Shown: positions 38,104-47,420, numbered from the stretch's first letter. The stretch is 64,000 nucleotides of DNA from Marinicella sp. (GCA_028284365.1 JANQRW010000087.1:33459-97458); one strand, 5' to 3'. Made by a program: numbers and translations. Notes: generated by a model not told the origin, from the sequence alone.

Positions 38104-38259
38104 TCAGAAATCTATACAACGACCGTTCTTTTCCCAATCCCCATATCTGGTAGGATCCAAACCATCTTTGCGCCCGCCGTATTCTTTGACTTTTTTTTCA
38201 GGCTGTTCTTTTTTCTTTGATTCTTGTTGTGGTTTTATGACTTTTGTTGATTGACTCAT
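38104..38259 (-). CDS. Small DUF1674 protein, SDHAF4-type SDH assembly factor
   Basis: A 51-residue protein. It starts at ATG 38259 (MSQSTKVIKP), has a Lys/Glu/Gln-rich N-terminal half, and ends with GGRKDGLDPTRYGDWEKNGR then CIDF, which is the DUF1674 signature shared with the mitochondrial SDH assembly factor 4 (Sdh8). That factor binds flavinated SdhA and limits radical formation before SdhB joins. It is the first gene of the sdh operon, 34 bp upstream of sdhC. The ribosome site is weak (AAAGGTC about 12 nt upstream). Confidence 0.9.
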   Translation of the reverse strand: MSQSTKVIKPQQESKKKEQPEKKVKEYGGRKDGLDPTRYGDWEKNGRCIDF

Positions 38260-38421
38260 TTATAAATGACCTTTGATTTATACCAATCCATCTAAATGCG
38301 CTTGCAATGAAAAAGCAGCTTTTAAATCGCATCAATTATGACTTGAATTTTTCGTCAACAGCAACCATTAGACTGAGTGCAAATTATAACACTTATAAAT
38401 CCTCAAGAAAACACCAAACTG

Positions 38422-39123
38422 ATGTCAGAAAACCAACACAATATCCTCACAGCATTCGAATTAACTGGTAATGACGTTGTTGAGTTTCTTAACAATCAAG
38501 TGATTACCGAACTTAAAGACAAAACTGGCAACATTGTTTACACAGCAATATGTAATCCCAAGGGCAGAATTATTTTCACTTTATTCTTGCAGTTAGACGA
38601 AACCAAAACAACTGCGATTGTAGATTCACAATTATGTGACAATTTTTTACAGTATGTGAATTTAAGGCGCTTTCGCATGGACGTACAGATAAAAAAAATC
38701 AATCACCAATTAGTACTTACATCCAGCAGTGAAAACAAATATCGAATACATATCAGTACCGAGACCAATGACAACCACCCCGCCCTGAGCAGCGATGCAT
38801 TTTGGTTACACATGTTTGATCTTGGACTGCCATGGATCAATGCCAAGACCACAGAACAATTCATTCCACAACATGTAAACCTAGACCAAAAATCAATTAT
38901 TGATTTTGACAAAGGATGCTACCCAGGCCAGGAAATCGTTGCCAGGCTTCATTTCCTAGGTAATGTCAAAAAAAGAATGCAACAAATCAGCTATGTGTCT
39001 GACAATGCATTTGCCCCCAACCAAACAGTTAAACTTGGCAACTATGAATCCGAGGTTGAATTTTGTGCTCCGTCCATTTTCTACCAACAAAAATGGCATT
39101 CTCAAGCCATTTTAAAAAGCTAA
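38422..39123 (+). CDS. ygfZ: YgfZ/GcvT-family folate-binding protein
   Basis: A 233-residue protein of the YgfZ/IBA57 family, which supports maturation or repair of certain Fe-S enzymes in a folate-dependent way. The signature is KGCYPGQEIVARLHFLGNVK, with the functional Cys in K-G-C-Y-x-G-Q-E. Upstream motifs include FLNNQVITELK and GRIIFTLFL. ATG 38422 is preferred to a GTG at 38377 because it yields the normal start just before the first strand. It is shorter than E. coli YgfZ (326). Its position divergent from the sdh operon fits a role in Fe-S enzyme upkeep. Confidence 0.9.
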   Translation: MSENQHNILTAFELTGNDVVEFLNNQVITELKDKTGNIVYTAICNPKGRIIFTLFLQLDETKTTAIVDSQLCDNFLQYVNLRRFRMDVQIKKINHQLVLTSSSENKYRIHISTETNDNHPALSSDAFWLHMFDLGLPWINAKTTEQFIPQHVNLDQKSIIDFDKGCYPGQEIVARLHFLGNVKKRMQQISYVSDNAFAPNQTVKLGNYESEVEFCAPSIFYQQKWHSQAILKS

Positions 39124-39267
39124 CAACCCATTTACACATTACTTTTAATTACTTGTAACTAAGTTTAATATAAAAACCTAAAAATACGTTGTTCTTCGTA
39201 GTTTGTGTACTTGGCTTGTACATCGTGGTAGTATAAATAAGTAATTTATTATGGTGCGACATAAAAA

Positions 39268-40062
39268 ATGAGAACAGCTAAATTATCAATCTTGATGTTG
39301 TTTTTGGTATTAACACAGTTAGTTTACAGCCAAAATTATACTTTGGCAGTAGAGGCAAATTATCCACAAGAGCAGGCAGTACTGGTTTATCAACCCCTTG
39401 AAGAATGGTTAGAAAAACAAACTGGCTTAACCATTGATATCGTTACATCTGACAACTACTATTTTTACTGGCGTTCAGCCCGAGACAACGAACCAGATTT
39501 CACCTTAGATGCATCACACATAGCAGCCTATAGAATGCAAGAAAAAAACTATGTTCCCCTGGCTCGGTTTCAAGAAGACATCAGCTACCATTTAATTTCC
39601 AACATTGAACCCACCGAGGGCCAAAGTATTGATGAGTTTTTGGTTGGAGATGGAGTTGTAACCTTACCAAACCCAAACATGGGTTCAATTTTGTTCGACC
39701 AATGGTTCACAGACTTATTTTTACAACCGAATAAAGTTGTGACTGCACTATCTTGGGGAGATGTATTAGAACAAGTGTTTGCACAATCAGCCAATGCTGC
39801 CATTGTCCCCAGCTATGTTTTTGAATTGTACCCAAACCTGCTATCGCTAAAAGAAAGCGATAAAGTTCCTGGCATGACTTTTTTATCATCACCCACAGTT
39901 GACCCGGGCATCAGAAAAATAGTTCAAGATGCTTTGATGGCTATTGGTACCAATGATGATTCTTTTGATATTCTTATAGAATTAAACTCAAAAGGTTTTA
40001 AAGAGGTTGATCAAGCTGCTTATGATGGCTTGGCTGACTTATTAACCAAAATGATGTATTGA
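39268..40062 (+). CDS. Orphan PhnD-like periplasmic substrate-binding protein
   Basis: A 264-residue protein with a signal peptide (AKLSILMLFLVLTQLVYS, cleavage before QNYT). The mature part is a type-2 periplasmic binding fold of the phosphate/phosphonate (PhnD) family: YTLAVEANYPQEQAVLVYQP, LEEWLEKQTGLTIDIVTSDN, then DFTLDASHIAAYRMQEKNYV. No permease or ATPase gene is adjacent, so it is not part of a local transporter. Orphans of this type can be sensor inputs; the ligand is unknown. It is followed by a PilZ gene after a 70-bp gap. Confidence 0.8.
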   Translation: MRTAKLSILMLFLVLTQLVYSQNYTLAVEANYPQEQAVLVYQPLEEWLEKQTGLTIDIVTSDNYYFYWRSARDNEPDFTLDASHIAAYRMQEKNYVPLARFQEDISYHLISNIEPTEGQSIDEFLVGDGVVTLPNPNMGSILFDQWFTDLFLQPNKVVTALSWGDVLEQVFAQSANAAIVPSYVFELYPNLLSLKESDKVPGMTFLSSPTVDPGIRKIVQDALMAIGTNDDSFDILIELNSKGFKEVDQAAYDGLADLLTKMMY

Positions 40063-40132
40063 GTCACAGTTTTAATTTTAAATTTAAAGTAGATTAATAG
40101 ACTTAAATTGTTTTCTTGTACTGAAACCAAAC

Positions 40133-40519
40133 ATGGGTAAAATCTACCACATGACAGATAAGCACTCAGCAGAGCGACGGCGCTATACCAGAATACCGTG
40201 GAACAAAGAAGTTACCTTGTTTTCCGGCATGGAAGCACTGTCTGCACAGATCATTGATATTTCACTCAAAGGGGTTTTATTAAAAAATCCGAAAAAACAC
40301 CACCCAAAACCTGGCAGCCTGTATCGCCTCAGCATTCCGCTGGAAAATGCCCCTGCCATTATCATGAACATTGAGGTTGTACATGTTAACAATCATGTGT
40401 TTGGTGCAGAGTGGACTCAAATCGATATGGACAGCTTTGCCAGCTTAAAAAGAACCATTGAGCTCAATATTGAGAAAAAAGAAACCCTAAGAAACGACAT
40501 CAAAAAGCTATCTGAATAG
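40133..40519 (+). CDS. PilZ-domain protein, cyclic-di-GMP receptor candidate
   Basis: A 128-residue single-domain protein. The c-di-GMP motif RxxxR is present in SAERRRYTRIPWNKE, and DISLKGVLLKN matches the D/NxSxxG loop. EWTQIDMDSFASLKRTIELN closes the barrel and a C-terminal helix follows. Start ATG 40133; ATG 40151 (MTDKHSAERR) is an equally possible start and neither has a clear ribosome site. Possible targets include the pilus apparatus encoded in this window. That link is inference. Confidence 0.88.
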   Translation: MGKIYHMTDKHSAERRRYTRIPWNKEVTLFSGMEALSAQIIDISLKGVLLKNPKKHHPKPGSLYRLSIPLENAPAIIMNIEVVHVNNHVFGAEWTQIDMDSFASLKRTIELNIEKKETLRNDIKKLSE

Positions 40520-40527
40520 AAACCTAC

Positions 40528-41304
40528 TTACTTTTCAGCCACAATATAACAAACCCAACCGGCATCTGCTGTTCCAACCACACTCTTGCTGTACTCCCCA
40601 TCTCCTTCGCCAGTTTTTTCATCTGTGCCCTCCCAAAAAACATCTGCTGTTTTGAATCCAGCAGTTAACAGCATTTCAGTGATTTCTGGCAAAGTCCACA
40701 AGCGCCAGTAATAATCAAAGGCTTTTTCCATTCGAACACCCTCGTCAGTCACAAAATGAATATAACATTGCATTTGAGAATTTATGGGGTTAAAACTCGC
40801 CTGCTCCCAAATATAGGTAAAACCGTCACATTCACGTTCTTCAGTCAATTCTTTTGCGGCTTCATAGCCGCCAAAGGCATCTAAGAACAGCACGCCTTCG
40901 TTATTCAATGAATTCAATACAGATCTAAAATATCGAATCATTAAACCACGTTCCATAAAAATAAAATAACTGAAATTCATGGCCAATACCGCATCCAAGT
41001 TCGATACTGATGCTGTCATTACATCTTCATTCAATAACCGAACCCTCTGACGCTGATTTGCGCTTAACTCAGATAAATTATTTTGTTCACCCCACTGCAG
41101 AACCAAAGGATCTAAATCTATTCCATAGGCATGATTATCTTGGTGTCTTTTTATCCACTCACAAGCAGTTTGTGCAGTACCACAAAAATCTTCTCGTAAT
41201 TTTCTTGCGGGTTTACCTTTAAGTTCGCGATAAGTAACCTCAACAAAATCAATCTCAGCCTCCACACACTGTACTGCATTCTGATAGTAATGGTGCTTAT
41301 CCAA
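40528..41304 (-). CDS. Class I SAM-dependent methyltransferase
   Basis: A 258-residue protein. SAM-binding motif I appears as LREDFCGTAQTACEWIKR (an FCGTxxT variant of GxGxG), followed by the acidic motif II AYGIDLDPLVL and then VRLLNEDVMT and LDAVLAMNFSYFIF. The C-terminal half includes FDYYWRLWTLPEITEMLLTA. The substrate is unknown. It begins 7 bp after the 2-oxoacid oxidoreductase beta gene and converges with the PilZ gene. Confidence 0.85.
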   Translation of the reverse strand: MDKHHYYQNAVQCVEAEIDFVEVTYRELKGKPARKLREDFCGTAQTACEWIKRHQDNHAYGIDLDPLVLQWGEQNNLSELSANQRQRVRLLNEDVMTASVSNLDAVLAMNFSYFIFMERGLMIRYFRSVLNSLNNEGVLFLDAFGGYEAAKELTEERECDGFTYIWEQASFNPINSQMQCYIHFVTDEGVRMEKAFDYYWRLWTLPEITEMLLTAGFKTADVFWEGTDEKTGEGDGEYSKSVVGTADAGWVCYIVAEK

Positions 41305-41311
41305 AAGAATG

Positions 41312-42364
41312 TTACCTCATACTGCCATTTAATTGCTCTAAAACACTTGAACCAGGACACAAGTCCTCTTGAGCCAATGAATTCAGAGGTCGCTCTACAG
41401 TATCAATCAAAGCATGGGTATCAGTAGCAGTGCTGTCATGATAGATCAAGCCAGTAAGAATTTGACCTTTCTCTTTGGTGGTTTCAATCCGATTCATCGC
41501 AGCTTTGCGACTGCTTAAATCATAATCATCCGCATTTTTATGCAGCAACAATTCACTGCCATCATGCAACAACAAATTTCTGGTAGAGCCTGCAGGGTAA
41601 TCAATGGTAATCTCTGATTTTTGAGGAATAAAATCAACGGTTCCAGTGGCTTCTAAGTGGTCACGTACCCATTCATAACCTTTGGTGGATGTCGGTGTGT
41701 TGTTAAAAGTGACACATGGCGATACCACATCAATAAAAGCAAAACCTCGGTGTTTAATCGCAGCTTTGATCAAAGGTACTAATTGCTTCTTATCCCCAGA
41801 AAAGCTTCTGGCCACAAAACCAGCACCCAGCTGTAAGGCCAACTGACACAAGTCGATAGAATCAAAAGCACTGGGTACGCCCTTCTTACCCGCTGAACCT
41901 TTATCTGCGGTCGCTGAATCTTGGCCTTTGGTTAAACCGTAACATCCATTATTCATTACGATGTATATCATATTCAAGTTGCGCCTAACCACGTGAGCAA
42001 ACTGCCCCATTCCAATGGATGCAGTATCGCCATCACCTGAAACCCCAATGTACAAAAGGTCTCTGTTAGCCATATTGGCGCCAGTTGTCACTGAAGGCAT
42101 ACGACCATGTACAGAGTTAAAACCATGTGCTTTGCCTAAAAAATAGGTTGGCGTTTTGGAAGAACAACCAATACCTGATATTTTGGCAATCTTATGTGGC
42201 TCAAGATTTAAATCAAAGCATGACTTAATGAGCGCAGCACTGATAGAATCATGACCACACCCGGCACATAGCGTAGAGAGCGCACCCTCATAATTCTTGA
42301 TAGAATAACCAATGTCATTGGTCTCGTTCTCAGGGTGCCTAAAATTAGGTCTTACAAATGTCAT
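41312..42364 (-). CDS. korB: 2-oxoacid:ferredoxin oxidoreductase, beta subunit
   Basis: A 350-residue TPP-binding subunit, most like 2-oxoglutarate synthase KorB. ATG 42364 follows a perfect AGGAGG inside the end of the alpha gene. Fe-S ligands are in LSTLCAGCGHDSISAALIKS and SGIGCSSKTPTYF. The TPP/Mg motif is IGVSGDGDTASIGMGQFAHV followed by IVMNNGCYGLTKGQDS. It catalyses oxidative decarboxylation of a 2-oxoacid to acyl-CoA with ferredoxin reduction. The 2-oxoglutarate specificity is by similarity. The C-terminal 80 residues have a variable tail. Confidence 0.9.
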   Translation of the reverse strand: MTFVRPNFRHPENETNDIGYSIKNYEGALSTLCAGCGHDSISAALIKSCFDLNLEPHKIAKISGIGCSSKTPTYFLGKAHGFNSVHGRMPSVTTGANMANRDLLYIGVSGDGDTASIGMGQFAHVVRRNLNMIYIVMNNGCYGLTKGQDSATADKGSAGKKGVPSAFDSIDLCQLALQLGAGFVARSFSGDKKQLVPLIKAAIKHRGFAFIDVVSPCVTFNNTPTSTKGYEWVRDHLEATGTVDFIPQKSEITIDYPAGSTRNLLLHDGSELLLHKNADDYDLSSRKAAMNRIETTKEKGQILTGLIYHDSTATDTHALIDTVERPLNSLAQEDLCPGSSVLEQLNGSMR

Positions 42365-42365
42365 T

Positions 42366-44204
42366 TTACGCCTCCTGTATCTGACTGGCAGTAGAAATTT
42401 TAGCAAGATGTTGTTGAATTTCACTGACCAAAAATGTTGCCGTAATAGGCATACCATCTATATTCAACACTGTTATAACTTTATTTGGATTCACAGCCAA
42501 CTCATTAACCAACAAAGACTTCATCTGTGCGTCCCTGTTTTGTTCAATCACAAACAAAACATCATGATTTTCAACAAATTGGGCCACTTCTGCTCCAAAT
42601 GGAAAAGCCCTGATACGCATAGAATCAATGGCCTGATTTGAGCGTAAAGTATCGAGAGCTTCTTGGCTGGAATAATCACTCGTTCCGTAATAAATCACTC
42701 CAATGGCACTATTGGCACCGGTAATTTCTGCTGCGGGAACTAGTTTTTTAGCAGTATCCCATTTCACCAACAAGCGTTGCATTCCGCGCGCATATACTTC
42801 ACCATCCTCGGTATAAGCTGCATACTCATCATGTGATGAACCACGGGTAAAATATGCACCTTTCTCCGGGTGTGCGCCTGGGATGGTGCGGTAAGGAATA
42901 CCATCTCCATCCACATCCAGGTAACGACCCCATTTTTCACTTAAATCAGTTAATTGCTGTTCGTTGAGGACTTTACCACGATCATACATGCGGCCATCAT
43001 CCCAAGTAAGGGGATCGCATTGATGCACGTTCATGCCTAAATCCAAATCACTCATCAGAATCACAGGTGTTTGTAGCCTTTCAGCCAAATCAAAACCTTC
43101 AACAGTCAACTCGAAACACTCTGTAGGATTAGCCGGAAATAACAACACATTCTTAGTGTCTCCATGCGAAGCATAGGCTGCTGACAACACATCTGATTGT
43201 TGAGTTCTGGTGGGCATGCCGGTACTTGGACCTGTTCGTTGTATATCCATCAACATCACTGGTATTTCAGAAAAATATGCCAATCCCAAAAACTCACTCA
43301 TTAAGGACACTCCAGGACCCGATGTAGCAGTAAAAGCCCTCGCTCCGTTCCAACTGGCACCTATTACGATACCAATCGCTGCCAACTCATCTTCAGCTTG
43401 TAAAATCGCAAATTTATTCTTGCCAGTGGCCTCATCCACTCGGTAGGCACGACAGTACTTTTCAAAAGCCTCCACCACCGAAGTTGAGGGAGTGATTGGG
43501 TACCAGCCCGCCACTGTAGCACCGGCATAAACTGCACCCAAACCAGCAGCTGCATTACCCTCCATCAAAATTTGCTCACCATTTAAATCACGCCTGTGAA
43601 TATTTAATCCACAAACCCTGTTATGGTGAGCTTCAGCATAGTCATAACCCAGCTTTAAGGCCTGTATGTTTGGTGCGATTAATTTCTCTTTCTTAGCGAA
43701 CTGAGATTTGATGGACTCTTCAAAAACGGAGAAGTCCATATCAAACAAATAAGCCAAAGCCCCCACATAAATGATGTTCTTAAATATCTGTCTCAATCTG
43801 GGTTCAGTGTAGTTGGCATTACAAATTTCAGTCAATGGAATACCTATCTCAACAATGTCATTTCGAGTAAATGTATCAGGCAAACGTTTTGATGAATCGT
43901 AAAAGAAGTAACCGCCAGGTAACAAATCGTGGTAATCACGAATCATGGTTTGTCCATTAACAGCAACAATGAAATCATAACCACCACGACGACCCAGGTA
44001 GCCTTGTTCATTGATTCTGACTTCAAACCAAGTCGGCAGCCCTTGAATGTTGGATGGAAAAATGTTTTTTGAAGACACCGGCACACCTAATCGGAATACC
44101 GCTTTGCTGAACAAATTATTGGCCGATGCTGAGCCTGAACCATTGACATTGGCAAAACGAATCACAAAATCATTGGTGGCACATAGGTTTTTTATTTCAC
44201 TCAT
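42366..44204 (-). CDS. korA: 2-oxoacid:ferredoxin oxidoreductase, fused gamma-alpha subunit
   Basis: A 612-residue subunit. The gamma domain (about residues 1-190) is fused at the N-terminus: VIRFANVNGSGSASANNLFS and RRGGYDFIVAVNGQT. The alpha (PYR) domain starts near residue 215 with LMEGNAAAGLGAVYAGATVA and GWYPITPSTSVVEAFEKYC, followed by VIGASWNGARAFTATSGPGV, typical of KorA/PorA. It starts with AAGGAG 13 nt upstream. With the beta subunit it forms the catalytic enzyme; the FAD oxidoreductase encoded before it is the likely electron partner. Confidence 0.92.
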   Translation of the reverse strand: MSEIKNLCATNDFVIRFANVNGSGSASANNLFSKAVFRLGVPVSSKNIFPSNIQGLPTWFEVRINEQGYLGRRGGYDFIVAVNGQTMIRDYHDLLPGGYFFYDSSKRLPDTFTRNDIVEIGIPLTEICNANYTEPRLRQIFKNIIYVGALAYLFDMDFSVFEESIKSQFAKKEKLIAPNIQALKLGYDYAEAHHNRVCGLNIHRRDLNGEQILMEGNAAAGLGAVYAGATVAGWYPITPSTSVVEAFEKYCRAYRVDEATGKNKFAILQAEDELAAIGIVIGASWNGARAFTATSGPGVSLMSEFLGLAYFSEIPVMLMDIQRTGPSTGMPTRTQQSDVLSAAYASHGDTKNVLLFPANPTECFELTVEGFDLAERLQTPVILMSDLDLGMNVHQCDPLTWDDGRMYDRGKVLNEQQLTDLSEKWGRYLDVDGDGIPYRTIPGAHPEKGAYFTRGSSHDEYAAYTEDGEVYARGMQRLLVKWDTAKKLVPAAEITGANSAIGVIYYGTSDYSSQEALDTLRSNQAIDSMRIRAFPFGAEVAQFVENHDVLFVIEQNRDAQMKSLLVNELAVNPNKVITVLNIDGMPITATFLVSEIQQHLAKISTASQIQEA

Positions 44205-44216
44205 TCAATCAACTCC

Positions 44217-45989
44217 TTATTTACCGGCCGTGGCTTCGTGCAACAAAAACTTTTGCATGTCCCAAGCACCTGTTGGGCACCTTTCAGCACACAAACCACA
44301 ATGCAAACAGACATTTTCATCTTTGACCATGACCCGCTTGGTTTTCAACCCATCAGAAACATATAAATCCTGCTCTTTATTGGTGGCTTTAACCTTGAGT
44401 TTATCGCGCAAAACGCCTTCTTCATCGTTTTCAATAAAATTAATACAGTCCACCGGACAGATGTCTTCACAAGCATCACATTCAATGCACCGATCGGTTT
44501 CAAAAACCGTCTGAACATCACAATTCAGGCACCGCATAGCCTCATCGTACCCCTGAGTTAAGTCAAAGCCTTTTTCAACTTCCAGTTTTCTGTCTGCCAA
44601 AGCTTTTTGCTTGTCTTGTAAAGCCACCACATGCCGATCATCATCTGAAACATGAGCGTCGTAAAGCCAATCATGAAAGCCCATCTTCTGACTGGTCAAG
44701 TTCACAGCTGGTGGTGGCCTATCGGTGGTTGGCTCCCCATGACAATATTTATGGATCGATATAGCTGCTTGATGACCATGAGCAACCGCAGTGATCACAT
44801 TTTCTGGGCCCCAGGCAGCATCACCACCAACAAAAACCTGAGGCAATGACGTTTGAAACGTGGTTTTATCTACTTCAGGCATGTCCCAGTCATTGAATTC
44901 AATACCAATATCCCGTTCTATCCACGGGAATGAGTTTAATTGACCGATAGCCATTAAGACATCATCACATGGCATCAACACTTCCTCGCCTGTTGGCACC
45001 AAAGATCGCTTGCCTTTTTCATCAAACACTGGCTCTACTTTTTCAAACACCATACCAGTCAATCGGCCACCTTCCGTTACGAAAGCCTTGGGGTTATGGT
45101 TCTCATACATAGGGATGTCTTCATGTTCCGCATCCTCAATTTCCCAAGGTGATGCTTTCATATCAGATTTGGGGCTTCGAACCACAACCCGCACATCTTC
45201 ACCACCTAAACGTATTGCTGTACGACAACAATCCATGGCAGTGTTACCACCGCCCAAAACCAAAACTTTTTTACCTACTTTATCAATGTGCTCAAATGCC
45301 ACACTGGCCAACCAATCAATGCCGATATGAATATTCGCATCACCATCTTTTCTTCCTGGCAGGCTGGGCAAATCTCGCCCCCGAGGAGCACCTGTTCCCA
45401 CAAACATTGCATCATATTTTTTAGCCAAAATGTCCTTCATACTGGTTACTTCATGATTAAAATGAGTTACAACACCCATATCCAAGATGTAATTCACCTC
45501 TTCATCAAGCACTGACTCAGGCAATCGAAATGAGGGGATTTGGCTGCGCATAAAGCCTCCGCCTTTACTTTGATCATCATACAAATCAATTTCATAACCC
45601 AAAGGCATTAAATCCCGAGCCACTGTAAGGGAAGCTGGCCCACCTCCAATCAGGGCTACTTTTTTACCATTCTTTTGCATCGGAATATCTGGTAAACGGT
45701 CAGTGATCTCAGTTTTATTATCAGCAGCAACCCGTTTTAAACGACATATTGCAACTGGCTCTTCTTCAACGCGACCGCGACGACAAGCAGGTTCACAAGG
45801 ACGATCACAAGTACGGCCTAAAACACCCGGGAAAACATTGGACTGCCAATTAATCATATAAGCATCATTAAATCTGCCTGCAGCAATGAGACGTATGTAT
45901 TCGGGCACTGGGGTATGTGCCGGGCAAGCGTATTGACAATCAACAACTTTATGAAAATACTTATGGTCAGTAATGTCAGTTGGTTTCAT
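44217..45989 (-). CDS. GltD-like FAD/Fe-S NAD(P)H oxidoreductase with ferredoxin domain
   Basis: A 590-residue protein. ATG 45989 follows AGAGAG; a start at 46010 is less likely. The N-terminal Fe-S domain has CQYACPAHTPVPEYI and CDRPCEPACRRGRVEEEP, as in glutamate synthase small subunit. The FAD motif is VALIGGGPASLTVARDL, the NAD(P)H motif VLVLGGGNTAMDCCRTAIRL. The C-terminus has a two-cluster ferredoxin domain (CIECDACEDICPVDC and CLHCGLCAERCPTG). It lies 12 bp before the gamma-alpha gene. The arrangement implies electron transfer between 2-oxoacid oxidation and NAD(P), possibly without a free ferredoxin. Confidence 0.9.
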   Translation of the reverse strand: MKPTDITDHKYFHKVVDCQYACPAHTPVPEYIRLIAAGRFNDAYMINWQSNVFPGVLGRTCDRPCEPACRRGRVEEEPVAICRLKRVAADNKTEITDRLPDIPMQKNGKKVALIGGGPASLTVARDLMPLGYEIDLYDDQSKGGGFMRSQIPSFRLPESVLDEEVNYILDMGVVTHFNHEVTSMKDILAKKYDAMFVGTGAPRGRDLPSLPGRKDGDANIHIGIDWLASVAFEHIDKVGKKVLVLGGGNTAMDCCRTAIRLGGEDVRVVVRSPKSDMKASPWEIEDAEHEDIPMYENHNPKAFVTEGGRLTGMVFEKVEPVFDEKGKRSLVPTGEEVLMPCDDVLMAIGQLNSFPWIERDIGIEFNDWDMPEVDKTTFQTSLPQVFVGGDAAWGPENVITAVAHGHQAAISIHKYCHGEPTTDRPPPAVNLTSQKMGFHDWLYDAHVSDDDRHVVALQDKQKALADRKLEVEKGFDLTQGYDEAMRCLNCDVQTVFETDRCIECDACEDICPVDCINFIENDEEGVLRDKLKVKATNKEQDLYVSDGLKTKRVMVKDENVCLHCGLCAERCPTGAWDMQKFLLHEATAGK

Positions 45990-46019
45990 GGCGTTCTCTC
46001 TTTTCGTCATTTCAGGTAG

Positions 46020-46481
46020 CTATCTATTATCGTGTTTATGCCAACTTCGCTTATTAAAGCCGCTTTGAAGCAGGTATATCAACCATTTATTAAAAAAACA
46101 ATTCTGACTGTAGCGTAAACTGGCCTGGTTTTGCATTTCTAACTTGCCCCCCATTTGGCGGTATTGCTTTTCAAATTCATTAGAATAAACCAACTCAGCC
46201 AATTGTGCATCATGATAAATACGAATCACCAAAACATCTGATACGGCATCATCAAACAACATACACATCGCGATTTCAGTGGTGTATTTAAACCGCTCTC
46301 TGATGGTGATTTGCAGCACTGGTTTGTCAGGAACGTCAGAATGAAATACCATTGCTTCGGGCGTCTCATCTGGCAACAGCTGACACAGCAGTTTGTGATT
46401 GAACTCATGTAACTGCATCAAGGTGATGTTGTGTCGACTGATGTATTGTCGGTGGGTCAGGTACTGTTCTGTTAGAAGCAT
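46020..46481 (-). CDS. DUF1249 protein, YqiB-like
   Basis: A 153-residue cytoplasmic protein. RERFKYTTEIAMCMLFDDAV then VLVIRIYHDAQLAELVYSNE (RxYHDAxxAEV) is the DUF1249/YqiB signature; the function of the family is not known. In E. coli yqiB sits between nudF/ADP-ribose pyrophosphatase and cpdA; here it follows ppsR with no gap (46481/46482) and precedes the oxidoreductase gene by 30 bp. Confidence 0.85.
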   Translation of the reverse strand: MLLTEQYLTHRQYISRHNITLMQLHEFNHKLLCQLLPDETPEAMVFHSDVPDKPVLQITIRERFKYTTEIAMCMLFDDAVSDVLVIRIYHDAQLAELVYSNEFEKQYRQMGGKLEMQNQASLRYSQNCFFNKWLIYLLQSGFNKRSWHKHDNR

Positions 46482-47300
46482 TTAATAAAGTCTTTTGTTT
46501 AAGTCCAAAGCTATCATTATCTTACCCGAAATTTCTTCAATAGAGGTGTGTGTTGTGCTTAAAAATGGAATTTGATTGCGCTGATAGATAACTTCCGCTT
46601 CACTCACTTCCATTTGACATTTGTGTAATTCAGCATACCTTGAGTTGGGTCTGCGCTCGCCGCGAATCTGTGACAAACGAAAAGGATCTATGGTCAGACC
46701 AAACAGCTTATCCTTATGCTTAACCACATCATCAGGTAAACGCATGCGCTCTAAATCCTCATCAGTAATTGGATAATTAGCAGCTTTTAAACCGTAATGC
46801 AAAGCCAAATACAAACAAGTCGGCGTTTTGCCACTGCGAGAAACACCTAACAAAATCAGATCAGCTTTATGTAAATTAAGGTTAACCCCATCATCATGAG
46901 ACAAAGCAAAATTAGTTGCCTCTATTCGATCATTATAAGAAGCACTATCGACCATTCCGTGAGCACGACCAACACCAGGGTCTCGTTTAATTTTCAGGTT
47001 TTTTTCAATCCGCCGCAGCAATCGATTGAATGGATCCAGTTTCAAACCACCTGCTGAGTGAATGATTTTGCGTAATTTAATGTCAACCACAGTATTGATC
47101 ACCAAAGGCTGATAATCTGAGGGTGTACTGGCAATGATATCTGCCGCTGCCTGTGCGCCAGCCTCATCATTAATAAAAGCCAGACGCCTTTCAACAAACT
47201 CGATTTCTTTAAACTGACTGACTAGACTGCGGCCCACTGTTTCAGCGGTGATTGCCGTACCATCTGACACATAAAAAATCGCACATTTTTTTTCACTCAT
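46482..47300 (-). CDS. ppsR: PEP synthase regulatory protein (kinase/pyrophosphorylase)
   Basis: A 272-residue bifunctional regulator that inactivates PEP synthase by ADP-dependent Thr phosphorylation and reactivates it by phosphorolysis. The family signature is IFYVSDGTAITAETVGRSL, the P-loop is GVSRSGKTP (residues 152-160), followed by LFGLTIDPFRLSQIRGERRP and SRYAELHKCQMEVSEAEVIY. It is divergent from its target ppsA across 120 bp, the standard arrangement. Confidence 0.96.
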   Translation of the reverse strand: MSEKKCAIFYVSDGTAITAETVGRSLVSQFKEIEFVERRLAFINDEAGAQAAADIIASTPSDYQPLVINTVVDIKLRKIIHSAGGLKLDPFNRLLRRIEKNLKIKRDPGVGRAHGMVDSASYNDRIEATNFALSHDDGVNLNLHKADLILLGVSRSGKTPTCLYLALHYGLKAANYPITDEDLERMRLPDDVVKHKDKLFGLTIDPFRLSQIRGERRPNSRYAELHKCQMEVSEAEVIYQRNQIPFLSTTHTSIEEISGKIMIALDLNKRLY

Positions 47301-47420
47301 TCAATACCTAATCTTTAATTAATGCTTACCATTATTTTTTACAATAAATCGGGCTTTGCGGTTTATGCAAATGCCTGTTGGCGATAGAATATAACATTTT
47401 TGTCGATTCTTAGGAAATCC

